A DNA stretch of 64,000 bases from Phoenix dactylifera. Lineage: Eukaryota; Streptophyta; Magnoliopsida; Arecales; Arecaceae. The DNA lies in the NCBI RefSeq assembly GCF_009389715.1, contig NC_052397.1:14456129-14520128 (forward strand). The letters are read 5' to 3'. Below, piece by piece: positions 48,347 through 59,649 of this stretch. The position numbers and the translations under genes were made by a program. The first letter of the stretch is position 1. Each line of letters opens with the position of its first letter. A model generated the notes under the pieces. That model saw only the letters and a list, made by a program, of their open reading frames with translations, had not been told where the DNA came from and ran no database searches.

Positions 48347-49435
48347 ACGTCGAATAGGACCGACGTCGAGGTGGGAGATCTTTCCTGCATCCTTCGGCGA
48401 GAGTATGAGTTGGGGCCAAACTGCGCTTAGATCTGGCGCTTGAGATTCCACCCGAGGGTAGCACTGTTCCTATGAAAAGTGGTCTGGGATCGTCTTCCGA
48501 CGAGAGCAGTACTGAGCGGACGAAGGCTGAGAATTTTCTTAGAGTGTGGGGAGTGTGGTGTGGATGAGACGGTGAACTATGCGATGTTTCAGTGCGCATG
48601 GGCTAGAGTGACTTGGCGGTTAGCAGGGATCCCCCAGGAGGTTTGGGGTCGGAGGACTAGTTTCTACAGGCCATACGTTGATGGTCAGAGTCTTCACTGT
48701 TTTGCCAGGAGGCAATTAGAGCGACTTGCGTGGCCTATTAGATCTGGCTGGCAAGGAATATCCGAAGCTCGTGGTAGAGTGCGCCCGGGTGCAGGCAGTG
48801 GAACTCAGTCACATCACACCCGTTGAAGGAATTTTGACAGTTTGGGACATCTGGGATTTCCATTTTGCTTCGGCAGCACCTCGTACGGTATTTTTCACCT
48901 GGGAGCTCCCATCTTCGAGCTTCGTCAAGGTCAACTTCGATGGGTCTGTCTTAGATAGAGGTATAAGGGGAGGCACAGATTTTGTTATTCGAGACCCGTG
49001 GGCCAGGGTTGTAGCTGCAGGTGGCTATCAGCTATTCGATATCTCGGTTTCCAGTGCAAAGCGGAGGGCTGCTTGGGCGAGCCTTCGTCATGCTTGGCAC
49101 GATTTACGAGCCAGCTCTATTATCCTGAAAAGTGACTCGGCCACAGTTATCAGCTGGATCCAGAGAGCCCAAGGGGTAACGGCGGTGACTATCCATTGCT
49201 CCGAGATATCCGGGCAATGTTGAGAGACGGAGGGGCCTTTTAGGCCAAGCTTGTTTTCCGTGAAGCCAATGGGATTGTAGATTGGGTGGCTGCTTATGTA
49301 GCCAGTCATTCCGGTAATACTTTGTGAGTTAGAGAGGAAGAGTTGTCCGGGCACTCCGAGGCATTTTGTTTTCTGAATTTATTGGGTATATCCGTACTCG
49401 TCAAGTATGATCTATCCGCTTTAGCAAAAAAAAGG
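48347..49435 (+). mobile_element. LINE (L1-type) remnant, right part with RNase H and A-rich tail
   Basis: It continues the LINE from 40751. The plus strand shows VVWDRLPTRAVLSGRRLRIF, a zf-RVT-like motif LECGECGVDETVNYAMFQC, and then a plant-L1 RNase H (VKVNFDGSVLDRGIRGGTDF ... LKSDSATVISWIQRA) and the terminal ANGIVDWVAAYVASHSG. It ends in an A-rich tract around 49425-49460. Several stops and frame shifts interrupt it, so it is inactive. No target-site duplication was identified. Confidence 0.75.
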
Positions 49436-50949
49436 AAAGATAGAAAGAAAGGAAAGGGGCTGGTCTTTATATATTTCATGTGGTTTCTCCGAGAATTTTT
49501 TTTTATTAATTTCAAGTAGCATTTTAATGCTTCTCTATGGTGTGTAGTCTTTTTTTATTTTATTTTTTCTAGGAAGTACGAAGCTTTTTTAGTTGGGGCT
49601 GCATCCGGCAGCAGCCACCGTCTTCTCCCGTCGACAGCATGGGCAATTGATTACTATTATTTAATATTAAATATTAAGGCAAGAAGTTTGAAATGTATAA
49701 ATATTAGTTCCTCGTAGAATTCAGGCATCGAATCCAAACTTACCATGTATAAATTTTGATTTAATCCCAATTTTATACTAGAAATAATTTCAATTAAGAT
49801 TAGCCAAATGCTAGGATAACTCTAAAAATTCCGTGGCATCCTCATATATTGTATGCTTGGACATTGTGTCCTGCACTTTGTTTGCTATTTTGGCAAAATT
49901 TCATGTTTCATTATATTAAAGTACCTTCTTTTAATTTAAAAATAAGGTTAATCAAGATTTTTTTTTTATGGCAAAAAATTATAAAATAAGTAGATTTTTC
50001 TTAGGATTGATCACTCCAAGATAACTTTTCGCTAATTGGCCACAATTTAATAGGGTAACTCATGAGTGGACGAAGTCAAGTTAGAGCTTGACATATATTC
50101 TTCAAGCTTATACATGCCCTAAACCAAGTTTTTATTGAGCCGAGTGGGCTTCTAATTAATTTTGTGGCCTACTCCTGTTTAGGCTGAACTAGTTTCTAAT
50201 TGAGCTTAGTTCGAGCCAGGCCAAGTCAAAATTGAGTCAATCCTAACATCACAAGTATTTTACAAAGTAAATATCTTGCATCTTGCAAGTATGGATGAAA
50301 GTAGGTTGGATAGTATCCATCCGAATCCATTTTCGTATCCGAATCTATCCGGATATGGACAGAAATTCGAGCATCCGACTAATATCCGTATTCGTATCCA
50401 TATCCGTCAAAAAAAAAATGGATATGGATATGAATAGAGAACTATTTAATCTATAACGAATACCTAATTTTATTTATAACTATATTTAATTTTATATAGC
50501 ACTTATTAATTTTTTTAAAAAATAGATGAGTGTACTAGTATATTATTATTTTGATTTATCATCTATTTAATTAATATCTTTAATTTTATAGTCATAAAAT
50601 TTAATTATCTAATTTATATTTATATTTATATTTTTTTAATAAAAATAAATATAAATATGCTAGAATTTGATTTATTTCCGATCTATTTACAACCAAACAT
50701 ACAAAAAAAAAAAAAAAAGGGAGAAAAAAAATTGTGAAACTCTGCTCATTTTTGTAATGCCAATAATACGCTCCTAAATAATCCGATTGACTATGGTACC
50801 CTTCAACAGGGGACTGCGACGAGGGGCGCTCAAAAAACGTCAAGCGCCTGAAAACCAGCAGTAATCGTTACCAAATCCACTGGGGAGAACAGGGCAAGGA
50901 GATGAAGAGAGCTCCATGATCGCGTGAGCTTATCAAAGGAGAAGAAGCC
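49436..50949. other. Intergenic and MinE upstream region
   Basis: AT-rich. 50285-50450 has many 'tatccg/ggatat' repeats of uncertain origin. 50620-50660 and 50700-50718 are low-complexity A/T. The last 80 bp are the GC-richer 5' UTR side of MinE; no TATA box was identified. Confidence 0.5.
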
Positions 50950-53900
50950 ATGGCGATCTCAGGAGATCTAAAGGCCTTCGGCACCTTCGCCTCTTCTTGT
51001 CCCAAGCACCCCTTGCGACCTGCCCTCTCCTCCTCAAAGGTCTGTTTCCTCCTATCTTCGGTCGAACAAAAAAAAAAAAAAATCTCGTCTTTAATCTGTT
51101 TCAAGCTGTCTAGGTTGGTGAATCATAGTCATTTGAGCCGCAAAAGGATCCAATTTTAATCATCTTTTTCTTAGTTTAATTTGTTTTATAGGTCAAGATC
51201 AAATCTTGTTCCGTCTTTATTGCTTCAATTGGTGCACATTCGAGGGTTTTTTACTATGTTTGAGTGACTTGTGGTAATGTTGTTAAGAAAGTCTTGTTGC
51301 ATTTTTAGGAGAAAGCCCCAATATAAACCCTTTTTTGTCCTCCCCATGAAGTTTCCACTTGAATCGCTTCTTATAATTGAGGCGGAAGCAGCAATTTTGG
51401 GAAAGGGAAGAATTTTTGGAATTAAGAAAGTTGCGGTGGCCTTTATCGATACAAGGCTTCCCTGAACCAAATGGATCCATTCTCACAAGAAGCTGACCGT
51501 GTTTTTTGAATTTATTTGGTTGGCATCTTCTTATTTCAATGCATCATATCGCCCTAATTTTAGCGAACCAGTCCCGATGCTCCAGTTCCAGAGGTGGGTT
51601 TGGATTCAGAATTTTTTTTTAAAAAAAGCTAAATGAACCTTGTGTTCCAAATGCGAAGACTTACATTGTTGCTATGTCAAATTTGGAGCCATGAACTTCT
51701 CATTTCACTTGTTTAATATATATCTTGGTAACAGTATACATGACTTCTATCATTGCACAATTTGATGAACTTAAACTGCAAGATAAGTAGGTTTCATATC
51801 CTGCCACTTGATGTTATAGATCTTGTTCGCATGCTTGTTTGCAATACCTGCCTCATATAAATTGGATAGGGCTTGTCTATCATTACACAATTATTGCTAC
51901 TCTTGATATCAACACCATATTCATCATTCCCAACTGCTCTGTCCATTTCCAGTCTCTCTCTCTCTCTCTCCATCTTTGTCTCAGCCTTAATCTTCATTTC
52001 ATCATCCTCGCCCAACTACTCATTTTCTTGGGCATCTAATGCTAGAAATTCCATCTCAGCGACTTCTCTTATGGTGAATTATAGTCTATGCCAATAACAT
52101 ATCCTCATCTTTTCCTGTGTTTTGGGCCCTTTTACTAAATATAATGTTATGATGGCAACTTATCAGCTTCTGCAACTTCCTTCAAATCTCCTCTTTTCTA
52201 GACATTGTGTTAATGAATCGAAAGACTTATACCTTTACATGATGCTAATGCCATTTCTAAAAATCTAAAAAGCCTTGGGCTTGGCTTCCTGATAGTCAAA
52301 TGCAGCATTCTGGATCCACCAGTTAAGATTGGAGAACATTTGTTCAACCACAGGCTACCACATGTTATTCACAAAATTGGTTTGCTCTGGGAACTGTTAC
52401 TGACATTTGTTTCATGCTAATGTGATCACTGTTTAGTTTGAGGAAATTGGAGAAAAGAACCTCACCACGGTATGTGCCCTCCAACAATAAATTTGGTAGT
52501 GTTCTCACAAGGGTCTTACCCCCAGCAATATTTTGTTCTAGGATAAGCTTTTGCTGGTTCAATCAGCTGCTCAGGTTGCAAGACATGTAGGTTAATTTGC
52601 ATTATCTTTTCTCATTTTACTGACGCTCTATATGCAAGTGCAAACCATTTGATTTGCTGTATAAGACTAGCAAATTGCAGTAATAAACATCCCCTAAACA
52701 TTGTTTTGATGGCCTCTATGCTTCCGATTGTTAACAAAGGTCTGTGTAATAAGCTGTAAGTGTCTATTAACAAAAGGTCGGCTAGTATTTTCAACACTTT
52801 GCCTTTCCCTCCTGGCCTCTGGCAGTCCTGAACAGTATAGTATGTGCTTTTTTAGGCGCTATGATGTGGGTGAACATGTGATAGCTAGACCCTGTTTTCA
52901 ATTTCTGTTTTTGCCTATGACTTGTGTTTGGCTCCCAATTTGACACTTATCTATAGTCTATGCAGAAGCCATGTGTATCTTTTTCCTATGAAGCTTTTCT
53001 TGGCCACAGCAGCTTCTACTTGACTGCTTTACCTACCAACTATGTGTACGATGCATGTATCTTTTTTTTTCAAACTTCAGGTGAGAGTATGTAGGAGAAT
53101 ATAAACTGAACCAGTTCTTAAGCTTTATCACTTTTTGTGATAATGGATTCTCATATGAATGCTTTGTTGGTATACAATGATGTGATGGTCATGGATGACA
53201 ACACTCTGTGTCAGTTTTGTACTATTGCTGTGATGTGTAGTGTTAAAAGAATTTTGTATTTAATATCAGTGTTACCATATCTTAATTCTAAAGTATTCTT
53301 ATGGAGTAACTTTCCCATTACTGTGGTTTGATTGTTAAAGAGACATCGAATGCTTATGTCATGAACTGACCAACCTATGAGCATTGGAAGAGTGGAAATG
53401 GTCCCCCCATTACCCTAGACAGATGGACTAGAAGGCCCGTTAACAAGTTGCTTCTGTGACACTTAAATTAAATATTCCTTCAGCTGTCTTTCCAAGTTAT
53501 GAATTCCTTAAGTGATGCAGATCTAAATACTTTTTAACCTATACCATGGCAGAATTAAATCTTGAATGGTTGCAGAGTTTAGCAAGCTTGGGTCTAGTTC
53601 CTTATGACTAACTAATTTATCTTTATATGAGTCGTGCTAATCCCTGAATTTTTTGTTTACAATCACTATCTTAAAATCCCCAGATCATTTGATTTTCCTT
53701 ATTTGCATGCTGAATAGAAAACTATTGTGTTACTATTTTGCGAAGAAAAAACTGCCTTACTGCATATGTAGTTAAGTTTAACCATGCATATCATTCTCTT
53801 TTTTTCCAGAAGAAAAGCATATAGAATATCATGTATCAATGCAATCCATTTCTATTAAAGTTAATGATTGGAAATGTACTTTAAAGGTTTAACAGGAGAT

Positions 53901-54841
53901 TAAGGGCACAAAATATAAGCTTGCTTTTCTGAACCTACTAGACTGGTTTCTCTTTGTTCAGTGTATTCAATACTACTGAGAATATCCATTATTGTCACCA
54001 TTTGGTGAAAATGTAATAGTGAAGAGATCTGGTTTGTCTGCCTCTTTTTTCTAAGTATTCCAAGGTCATTATTGCATTAAAGTTTTAGCTTTGCAGGCTT
54101 CACTCTATACTTCAAAATCATAATGTTATCATGTTGACATTCTATAGTTTATATTTGGGCTCCATCTGTGATTCTATGAGCTTCCTTATTTGGGCATATC
54201 CCAATGAAACATTCTAAGTGGTTGTTGTTATCCTACAGGTACAGCTTGGTAGATTTCTTAATGGAGTATCTAAGGATCTTAGGATCACACCTAAATGGCC
54301 ATATCTGGTACCCCGGACTTCTGGTACAGCTCAAAACAATCACCAGTGCTTTGGGATTGAAAGAAGCAAACTCTCGTCAGCAACCATTAATCAAGATGCT
54401 GAAGGATTTTTTCTTAATGCTATTAACATGAACTTCTTTGATCGTTTGAGCTTGGCATGGAGGATTCTTTTTCCCACCAGAACTGCAAGAAGAAATTCCA
54501 ATGCAAGGATCGCTAAGCAGAGGCTTAAGATGATCTTATTCTCTGATAGATGTGCAGTGAGTGATGAAGCAAGGCAAAAGATTGTTCGCAACATCATCGA
54601 AGTCTTCTCTGAATTTGTTGAGATAGATTCTCAGGATAAAGTCCAACTTAATGTCTCAACAGATCCAGACCTTGGTATGGCATACTCTGTGACTGTCCCT
54701 GTCCGACGTGTGAAACCCGAATACCAAGATTCCGAGGAGGATTACAAGGGGAAAATAACAGGCATCACATACAAAGACACAGGAGAGCCATCCGATACTG
54801 TTGATGTCACGTTTGATTTCTTCATTCCCAATGAGAAATAA
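50950..54841 (+). CDS. MINE1: Chloroplast division site factor MinE
   Basis: Two exons: 50950-51039 (MAISGDLKAFGTFASSCPKH...) and 54239-54841 (TAA), joined in phase 0 (AAAG|GTCTG ... cctacag|GTACAG). The protein is 230 aa, the size expected for plant MinE1. Residues 1 to about 85 are a Ser/Lys/Arg-bearing transit peptide and linker. Residues 96-108 (FFDRLSLAWRILF) form an amphipathic membrane segment. The anti-MinCD helix is near 119-131 (ARIAKQRLKMILF). The topological specificity domain follows with SDEARQKIVRNIIEVFSEFV and DKVQLNVSTDPDL. It acts in the stroma with MinD to place the FtsZ ring at mid-plastid. A plant-specific acidic C-terminal tail follows. The single intron is 3.2 kb. Confidence 0.95.
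51952..51970. repeat. (CT)n microsatellite in the MinE intron
   Basis: About nine CT units within a pyrimidine-rich stretch. Confidence 0.85.
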
Positions 54842-56000
54842 TTAAGGTTTTCTTCATTTATTTCTTTCCCTTTTTGCATGCAGAAAGAAAATTTCTTCAT
54901 GCTTGGGGGTATTGTTCTTCATGTTTAGCTGCAGAAATTTTCCTGTAAGCTTTTGAACTCTTTTGGAACCCACGGGCTCTGTATATATTTGAAATTTGTG
55001 AAACGACTGCAGGATTTATTTGGATGCTTGCAATCATTCCTCTTTTGATGTAAATGTTCGGCAGACGCTGCGATGCCAGGCAACATTTGAATGTCTTATA
55101 TGCTTACATGTGAAAAGGAACTCTGATGTAACATGCGCACCTGCATGAATAGCATCCATGTAAATGCCCATGCTTGCACAAAGTTTGCCGGGCATGCATA
55201 CATTTTCGTATGTGCATGAAGAGATTCCAGCTTCCATGTCTATCTTCATACTCTTATAAAAGCTTCCAAGGGTTTTGTGGAAGAGGTAATGTGCTGCAGA
55301 TACTGATGGTTGATGCACATGTCACCTATATTTGATGTTCGGTTAAAATCATATTTGTTCTGTCTGTTTCCAGCCAATTTCTTATCAAAATTTCAAGGGA
55401 CAATCATGTTTCCAGCACCGAAGTTTTTTTTTTTTTGGCTTCTTTGATGGAAAGATTGCAGCAGATTCTTATTTTCTCAAATGCAGAACAGCACCATTAT
55501 GTGTATGATGAGAGTAGTTTTCATCCGACATTCATGGGCAGAGAGCTTTGGGGTGGACAGGCAAAGTGTTGGGATAAAACCAGCCAAAATGTGCTCCACC
55601 CCTGGTGACTCTGACGTTGTCGTCGAATGGAATAACGAGTACAAGCATGCCATCATCCTCCTATCATCATCCTCCACTTAGCTTTCTCCTTTGCTATTAG
55701 TTGGCCTTTTGCCCACTCCCACTGATCTTCTCAATGGCCCTCCGAGAGCTGTCATACATTGCATCAAAGAGGTGCCTTTTTGCCTGGGCATTGTCCAAGG
55801 GTTCTTGAACTCGGTCGATGGCACGAGCAATGGCAAAAATAGATGTATGACATGCCGGATATGAAAGTAACTTTTTATGGGAATAAGATCTCTATATTTT
55901 ATAGGAAAAATCATATGCTCAACCAAACATAAGCAACTCTGAAATGTATCACTTTTCTATAGTCAATCAAACATGCAAAACTATTTTTTCAGGCATTGTA
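54842..56000. other. MinE 3' flank
   Basis: The 3' UTR is followed by sequence without a supportable gene. The short target repeat of the next LINE insert begins at 55991. Confidence 0.5.
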
Positions 56001-56170
56001 CAGGGAGACCAACTGTGCTGCGGACTGGATGGCATTCTTTGCGGCCCATCATTTCAGAGGTGTTGTCTGCGATAGACACAACTCTATCCCGTCTACTTTA
56101 CACTTTCTATTTCTTTCTGACTTATTAGGCTATACTGTGTGTGAGTCGCCGATGTACCAAAAAAAAAAGA
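56001..56170 (+). mobile_element. Strongly 5'-truncated LINE tail
   Basis: A 170-bp insert flanked by AGGCATTGTA (55991-56000) and AGGCATCGTA (56171-56180), ending in an A-rich tract. The frame reads RETNCAADWMAFFAAHHFRG and then SIPSTLHFLFLSDLLGYT, the last residues of a plant L1 RNase H domain. Its 3' tail matches that of 17362-17518. Confidence 0.75.
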
Positions 56171-56180
56171 AGGCATCGTA

Positions 56181-58448
56181 TACCTAGACATCAGTTTTTT
56201 TTAAAAAATATTTTAGTAAGAAAAAATTCTTCCTACGAGTCTTCGTTCCCTTGTTATTTTCTAAAGTGGTGGTTGCCAATTTTTCAATTTTCTAAACCTG
56301 TAAAAACAAGCCCAGTCATTTCAATGCCTTTTAATTGCATTTACCAAGCTTTAACAAGGCCTTTGGTGGCGATTAGAATAAAAAAAGGGTAATAAACATA
56401 TATGCATGTTATTAGTAGTGTTATGGTGACCCATGCATATATGTGCGGATATACAGACCCACACCCACCCACACGCACACACCTGAAGAAATGTTACTCT
56501 TTGCTAGTAGGCAAGCTGACACCTTAAAATTGTTTCATTAATCATCAATCTATACAAAACTTTGATAAAAGACTTTTTTTTTTCCTTCTGTCTTCACATA
56601 AAAACACACTGAATGAAATGCATTAAAAGCATCCTGAACAAAATGCAATAAAAGTAGACTTTGAAGTTGCCTCGCCAGTGAAGTTCATGTTTTTAATTAT
56701 GAGGATTAAACATAGAACATAAGTTGACATCATGAAATCCCCCTCATTTCCTTGTCACCACGGGTTAATCAAAGGGAAAAAAAAGGATAAGCCAATTCAT
56801 TTACATGGCTAAAATAATTCAAAGGGTCCTTTTAGGTTTTAATAAGTTGCTAAGTGTATTATGGACCCTTGATCTTTTGCCAAAAAAACTAGTAAAGATT
56901 ACATTGTGGAAAGCTTTTGGGACTAAATTTCAAAACCACATTATAAAACTTAAACTTGCATCATCTTCTTCGATGGTAGTATCATAAAGAAAAATAGAAA
57001 TAAAATTGTAAATTGGTCTAACATATGGTACTCTAGTATGCTGTCGAGGAGCCTTTCTTCTATCATTCATCCTACTCTAATTAGGATAAGATATATAAGA
57101 TTATGACAACCTGTTGGAGATCAAACCATGTAGGTGATCATAAGGACTGCAAGAGGATGTCTTGATGAGGTCGAAAATGCGAAGGCTAAAACCCTAATGG
57201 TCTTCTATGCTAAAGAGCTTAAAGCCTTCACCATAATTTGGCATGTATTAACATTTGATGGAAAATTTTAGAGATTTTATTTTTCTCTTTTGTTATTTGT
57301 TTTGCTATCTCAAGTGCTGGCCATTATTTTTTGTCCACAGTCCAACTCAGACTAGAAGGCCAGTCTATATCACATGTTAGAGTGCAATTTGAGTAAGTCG
57401 GATAGGTCAACATTCAAGATAAGTAGAACTTGGTCAACAAAAAATACAATCATATGACTCGTCCAGCCAAGCTGAAAATAAAATTTGCATCCAAATTTTT
57501 AACCCAAATATAATTTAGACTTGATTTGGTTAAATTGAATTGGTATGAATAGGATTTATATGCAAGTTATTTTGTATATAGTACTGGTTACATTTGAGTC
57601 AGGTCATGCTTGCAATCTTCTTGTAGATACTTGGGTTAAGTTTGGGATGCCTAATCTGAAAAGAATAGGATGAGGGAGATTTGTGCCAATGTAGCTAAGC
57701 TGAAAGTTCTATCATGTGACTATGGAAAAGACTAACAAATGAAGTTATAAAACATTTTATAAGACAATAACAAAGACACAAACACCAAGCCACTCTATGC
57801 ATAAAGTTGACTTACTTTCTGGATCATTTTACCCACTACTTAACAACATGCGATAACATTTTCTTATACTTTTGTTTGCATCAATCCAGCAACCTTGATT
57901 GAAATGCTGATGTTGAATATCAGGACACCATCCATATCTCTCACCAAACCCATCAACCACCCTCACCTTTTTTTTTTTTCCCAGTCTTTTTAAGGCAAGT
58001 CCCTCCCCCTATCTCAAAATACATTTATACCCTAGGTATACCTCACATTCTATGTAAGGGCATTGCAACCTAAACTTTCATCTACCCCTTCCCAACCAAC
58101 ATAAAAATAGAAAGCCACCCAATATGAATTTCTAAAATTGGAGAAAATATATCGCATCAGATGGTCATAGATGTAATCAATCATAGACATTCATTTTTAT
58201 AGGCCCCATTCATCAAGCATGCATTTCCATGCATTACTTTAGAAATAAATAGCTATGATTGGCGGTATATATGGCCGTATGATGAGGTAATATAAAATAT
58301 ATTTTCTCCTAAAATTATTATCATATTTGAGCTAATGATTTTTTTTTTTTGGTTGGTTGGGGATGTAAAAAACTAGAAACCAAAGAGAGGAAGGGGGAGA
58401 AGCCAAATATATGACCTAAGACATGATGGTGTTCCAAACGTTTGGGTC
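56181..58448. other. Intergenic
   Basis: No gene recognised. 56457-56482 is CA-rich simple sequence. Confidence 0.5.
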
Positions 58449-58495
58449 AATCGTAACCTAGTTTTTTTTTTTTTTTTTTGATAATCGTAACCTAG
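58449..58495. mobile_element. Poly(T)-only insertion with perfect 13-bp duplication
   Basis: AATCGTAACCTAG occurs at 58449-58461 and 58483-58495. Between them are 21 bases, almost all T plus a terminal 'gat'. On the minus strand this is a poly(A) tract with essentially no element body. It lies a few bases upstream of the pyrimidine-rich start region of the next gene. Confidence 0.7.
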
Positions 58496-59418
58496 CTCTT
58501 TGAAACCAACTCTCTCCTCTTCTTTCTCTCTCCTTTATTCCTTTCCACCCATTTGGTTTCTTATTCTTTTCTCTCTCGTTCTCTTACTTACATCTTCTCC
58601 GAATCCCCATAAACCTTTCGGGCCACCTCTCGATCGCCAATCTCGACATTCCATCAGTGGAAATCCTCGCCCAGAGCTCGAGTTCCTCCGCAAACTTGTG
58701 GGTGGAGCCGCTGCATTTATTTAGGGTTTTGCCCCATACCCTTTGCCGCTAGGGTTTCCGCGCTTGATGCGATAAAAGGGCTTCTCTATGCTTTGATCGG
58801 GCGGTCCAGTTCGACGGCGTTGGACAGATCTCGCTGCGGAGCGCTCGGCGTCGAGGTTTCTTGGGTTGTTCGAAGGTAGGGCCTGGATCGACTGGCCGTT
58901 GGTTGGATTAAAGGGCGTGGCGGGAAAGGCGAGAACTTAGATCTCTTTTGGGTTCAGATTTGCTTTCGGTTCTTTTGTGGTTACTGTTTCGATTCCTATT
59001 TCCTTCGTCTATTATCTTACGGCGGTAGAGGAGATTCTAGAAGTTGGGTATTTTGATTGGAGTGGTGCAGTAGAATTAGGGTTACTGGATTCTCTAGAAA
59101 ATGCTGCAAGTTTGGGCCTTTTCAGAAGAACTTAGATGCCTAAAGCCCGGAATTTTGAGGTCCATGTGATCGCCTCTTTTGGGATTCAAATTCTGGCTTC
59201 TTGGTGTTGAGGAAATAGAAAAAGTTGTTCTTGTTTTGTGGTCGAAGATTTTCAAGTACCTTCATTCGTATTGTTTCGACTTTAATTTCTCAACTTTACA
59301 CGTACAGTGTATTGGATTCCATTGCACGGAGAGTTGTTTCCTGAGATTATTGTATCAAAGGAGGTGGGAGAGGTGGCATCTGAGACAGCACGGGTTAGTT
59401 ACCCTTAAGTAGCCCTGC
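58496..59418 (+). promoter_or_regulatory. Promoter/5' UTR region of the PAP/OAS1 gene
   Basis: A CT-rich stretch (58508-58580) and a sharp rise in GC suggest the transcription start lies near 58500-58600. A possible 5' UTR intron donor is 'cgaag|gtaggg' at about 58874; its acceptor was not settled. The 5' UTR ends at the ATG at 59419, with in-frame stops upstream. Confidence 0.4.
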
Positions 59419-59649
59419 ATGGGCGAGCATGAAGGCTGGGCAGAGCCTAGTGGCCTATTGCCCAATGGCCTTTTGCCCAATGAAGTAGCCAATGTGACCC
59501 GAGTCCTTGATGCAGAAAGATGGTCCACGGCCGAAGAGAGAACTGGAGAGCTGATTGCACGTATTCAGCCCAATCAACCATCAGAGGAGCGTAGGAATGC
59601 TGTAGCAAACTATGTCCAGCGTCTCATAATGAAGTGCTTCTCCTGTCAG
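59419..59649 (+). CDS. PAP/OAS1-type nucleotidyltransferase, first coding exon (partial gene)
   Basis: The ATG at 59419 opens 77 codons, MGEHEGWAEPSGLLPNGLLP ... RVLDAERWSTAEERTGELIA ... EERRNAVANYVQRLIMKCFS-CQ, ending at a donor CAG|GTTGGT. This is the conserved start of plant PAP/OAS1 substrate-binding-domain proteins with an NTP-transferase fold. In that family the next exon carries the GS and DxD catalytic motifs (FGSVPLKTYLPDGDIDL), which I do not find before 64000. The first intron therefore exceeds 4.3 kb and the gene leaves the window. LLPNGLLPN reflects a short in-frame tandem repeat. Substrate is unknown; RNA tailing is suggested by related families. Confidence 0.85.

Noticed and set aside
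50285-50450. Cluster of tatccg/ggatat motifs
   Set aside because: Looks like low-complexity or hAT-subterminal-type repeat, but no ends could be defined.
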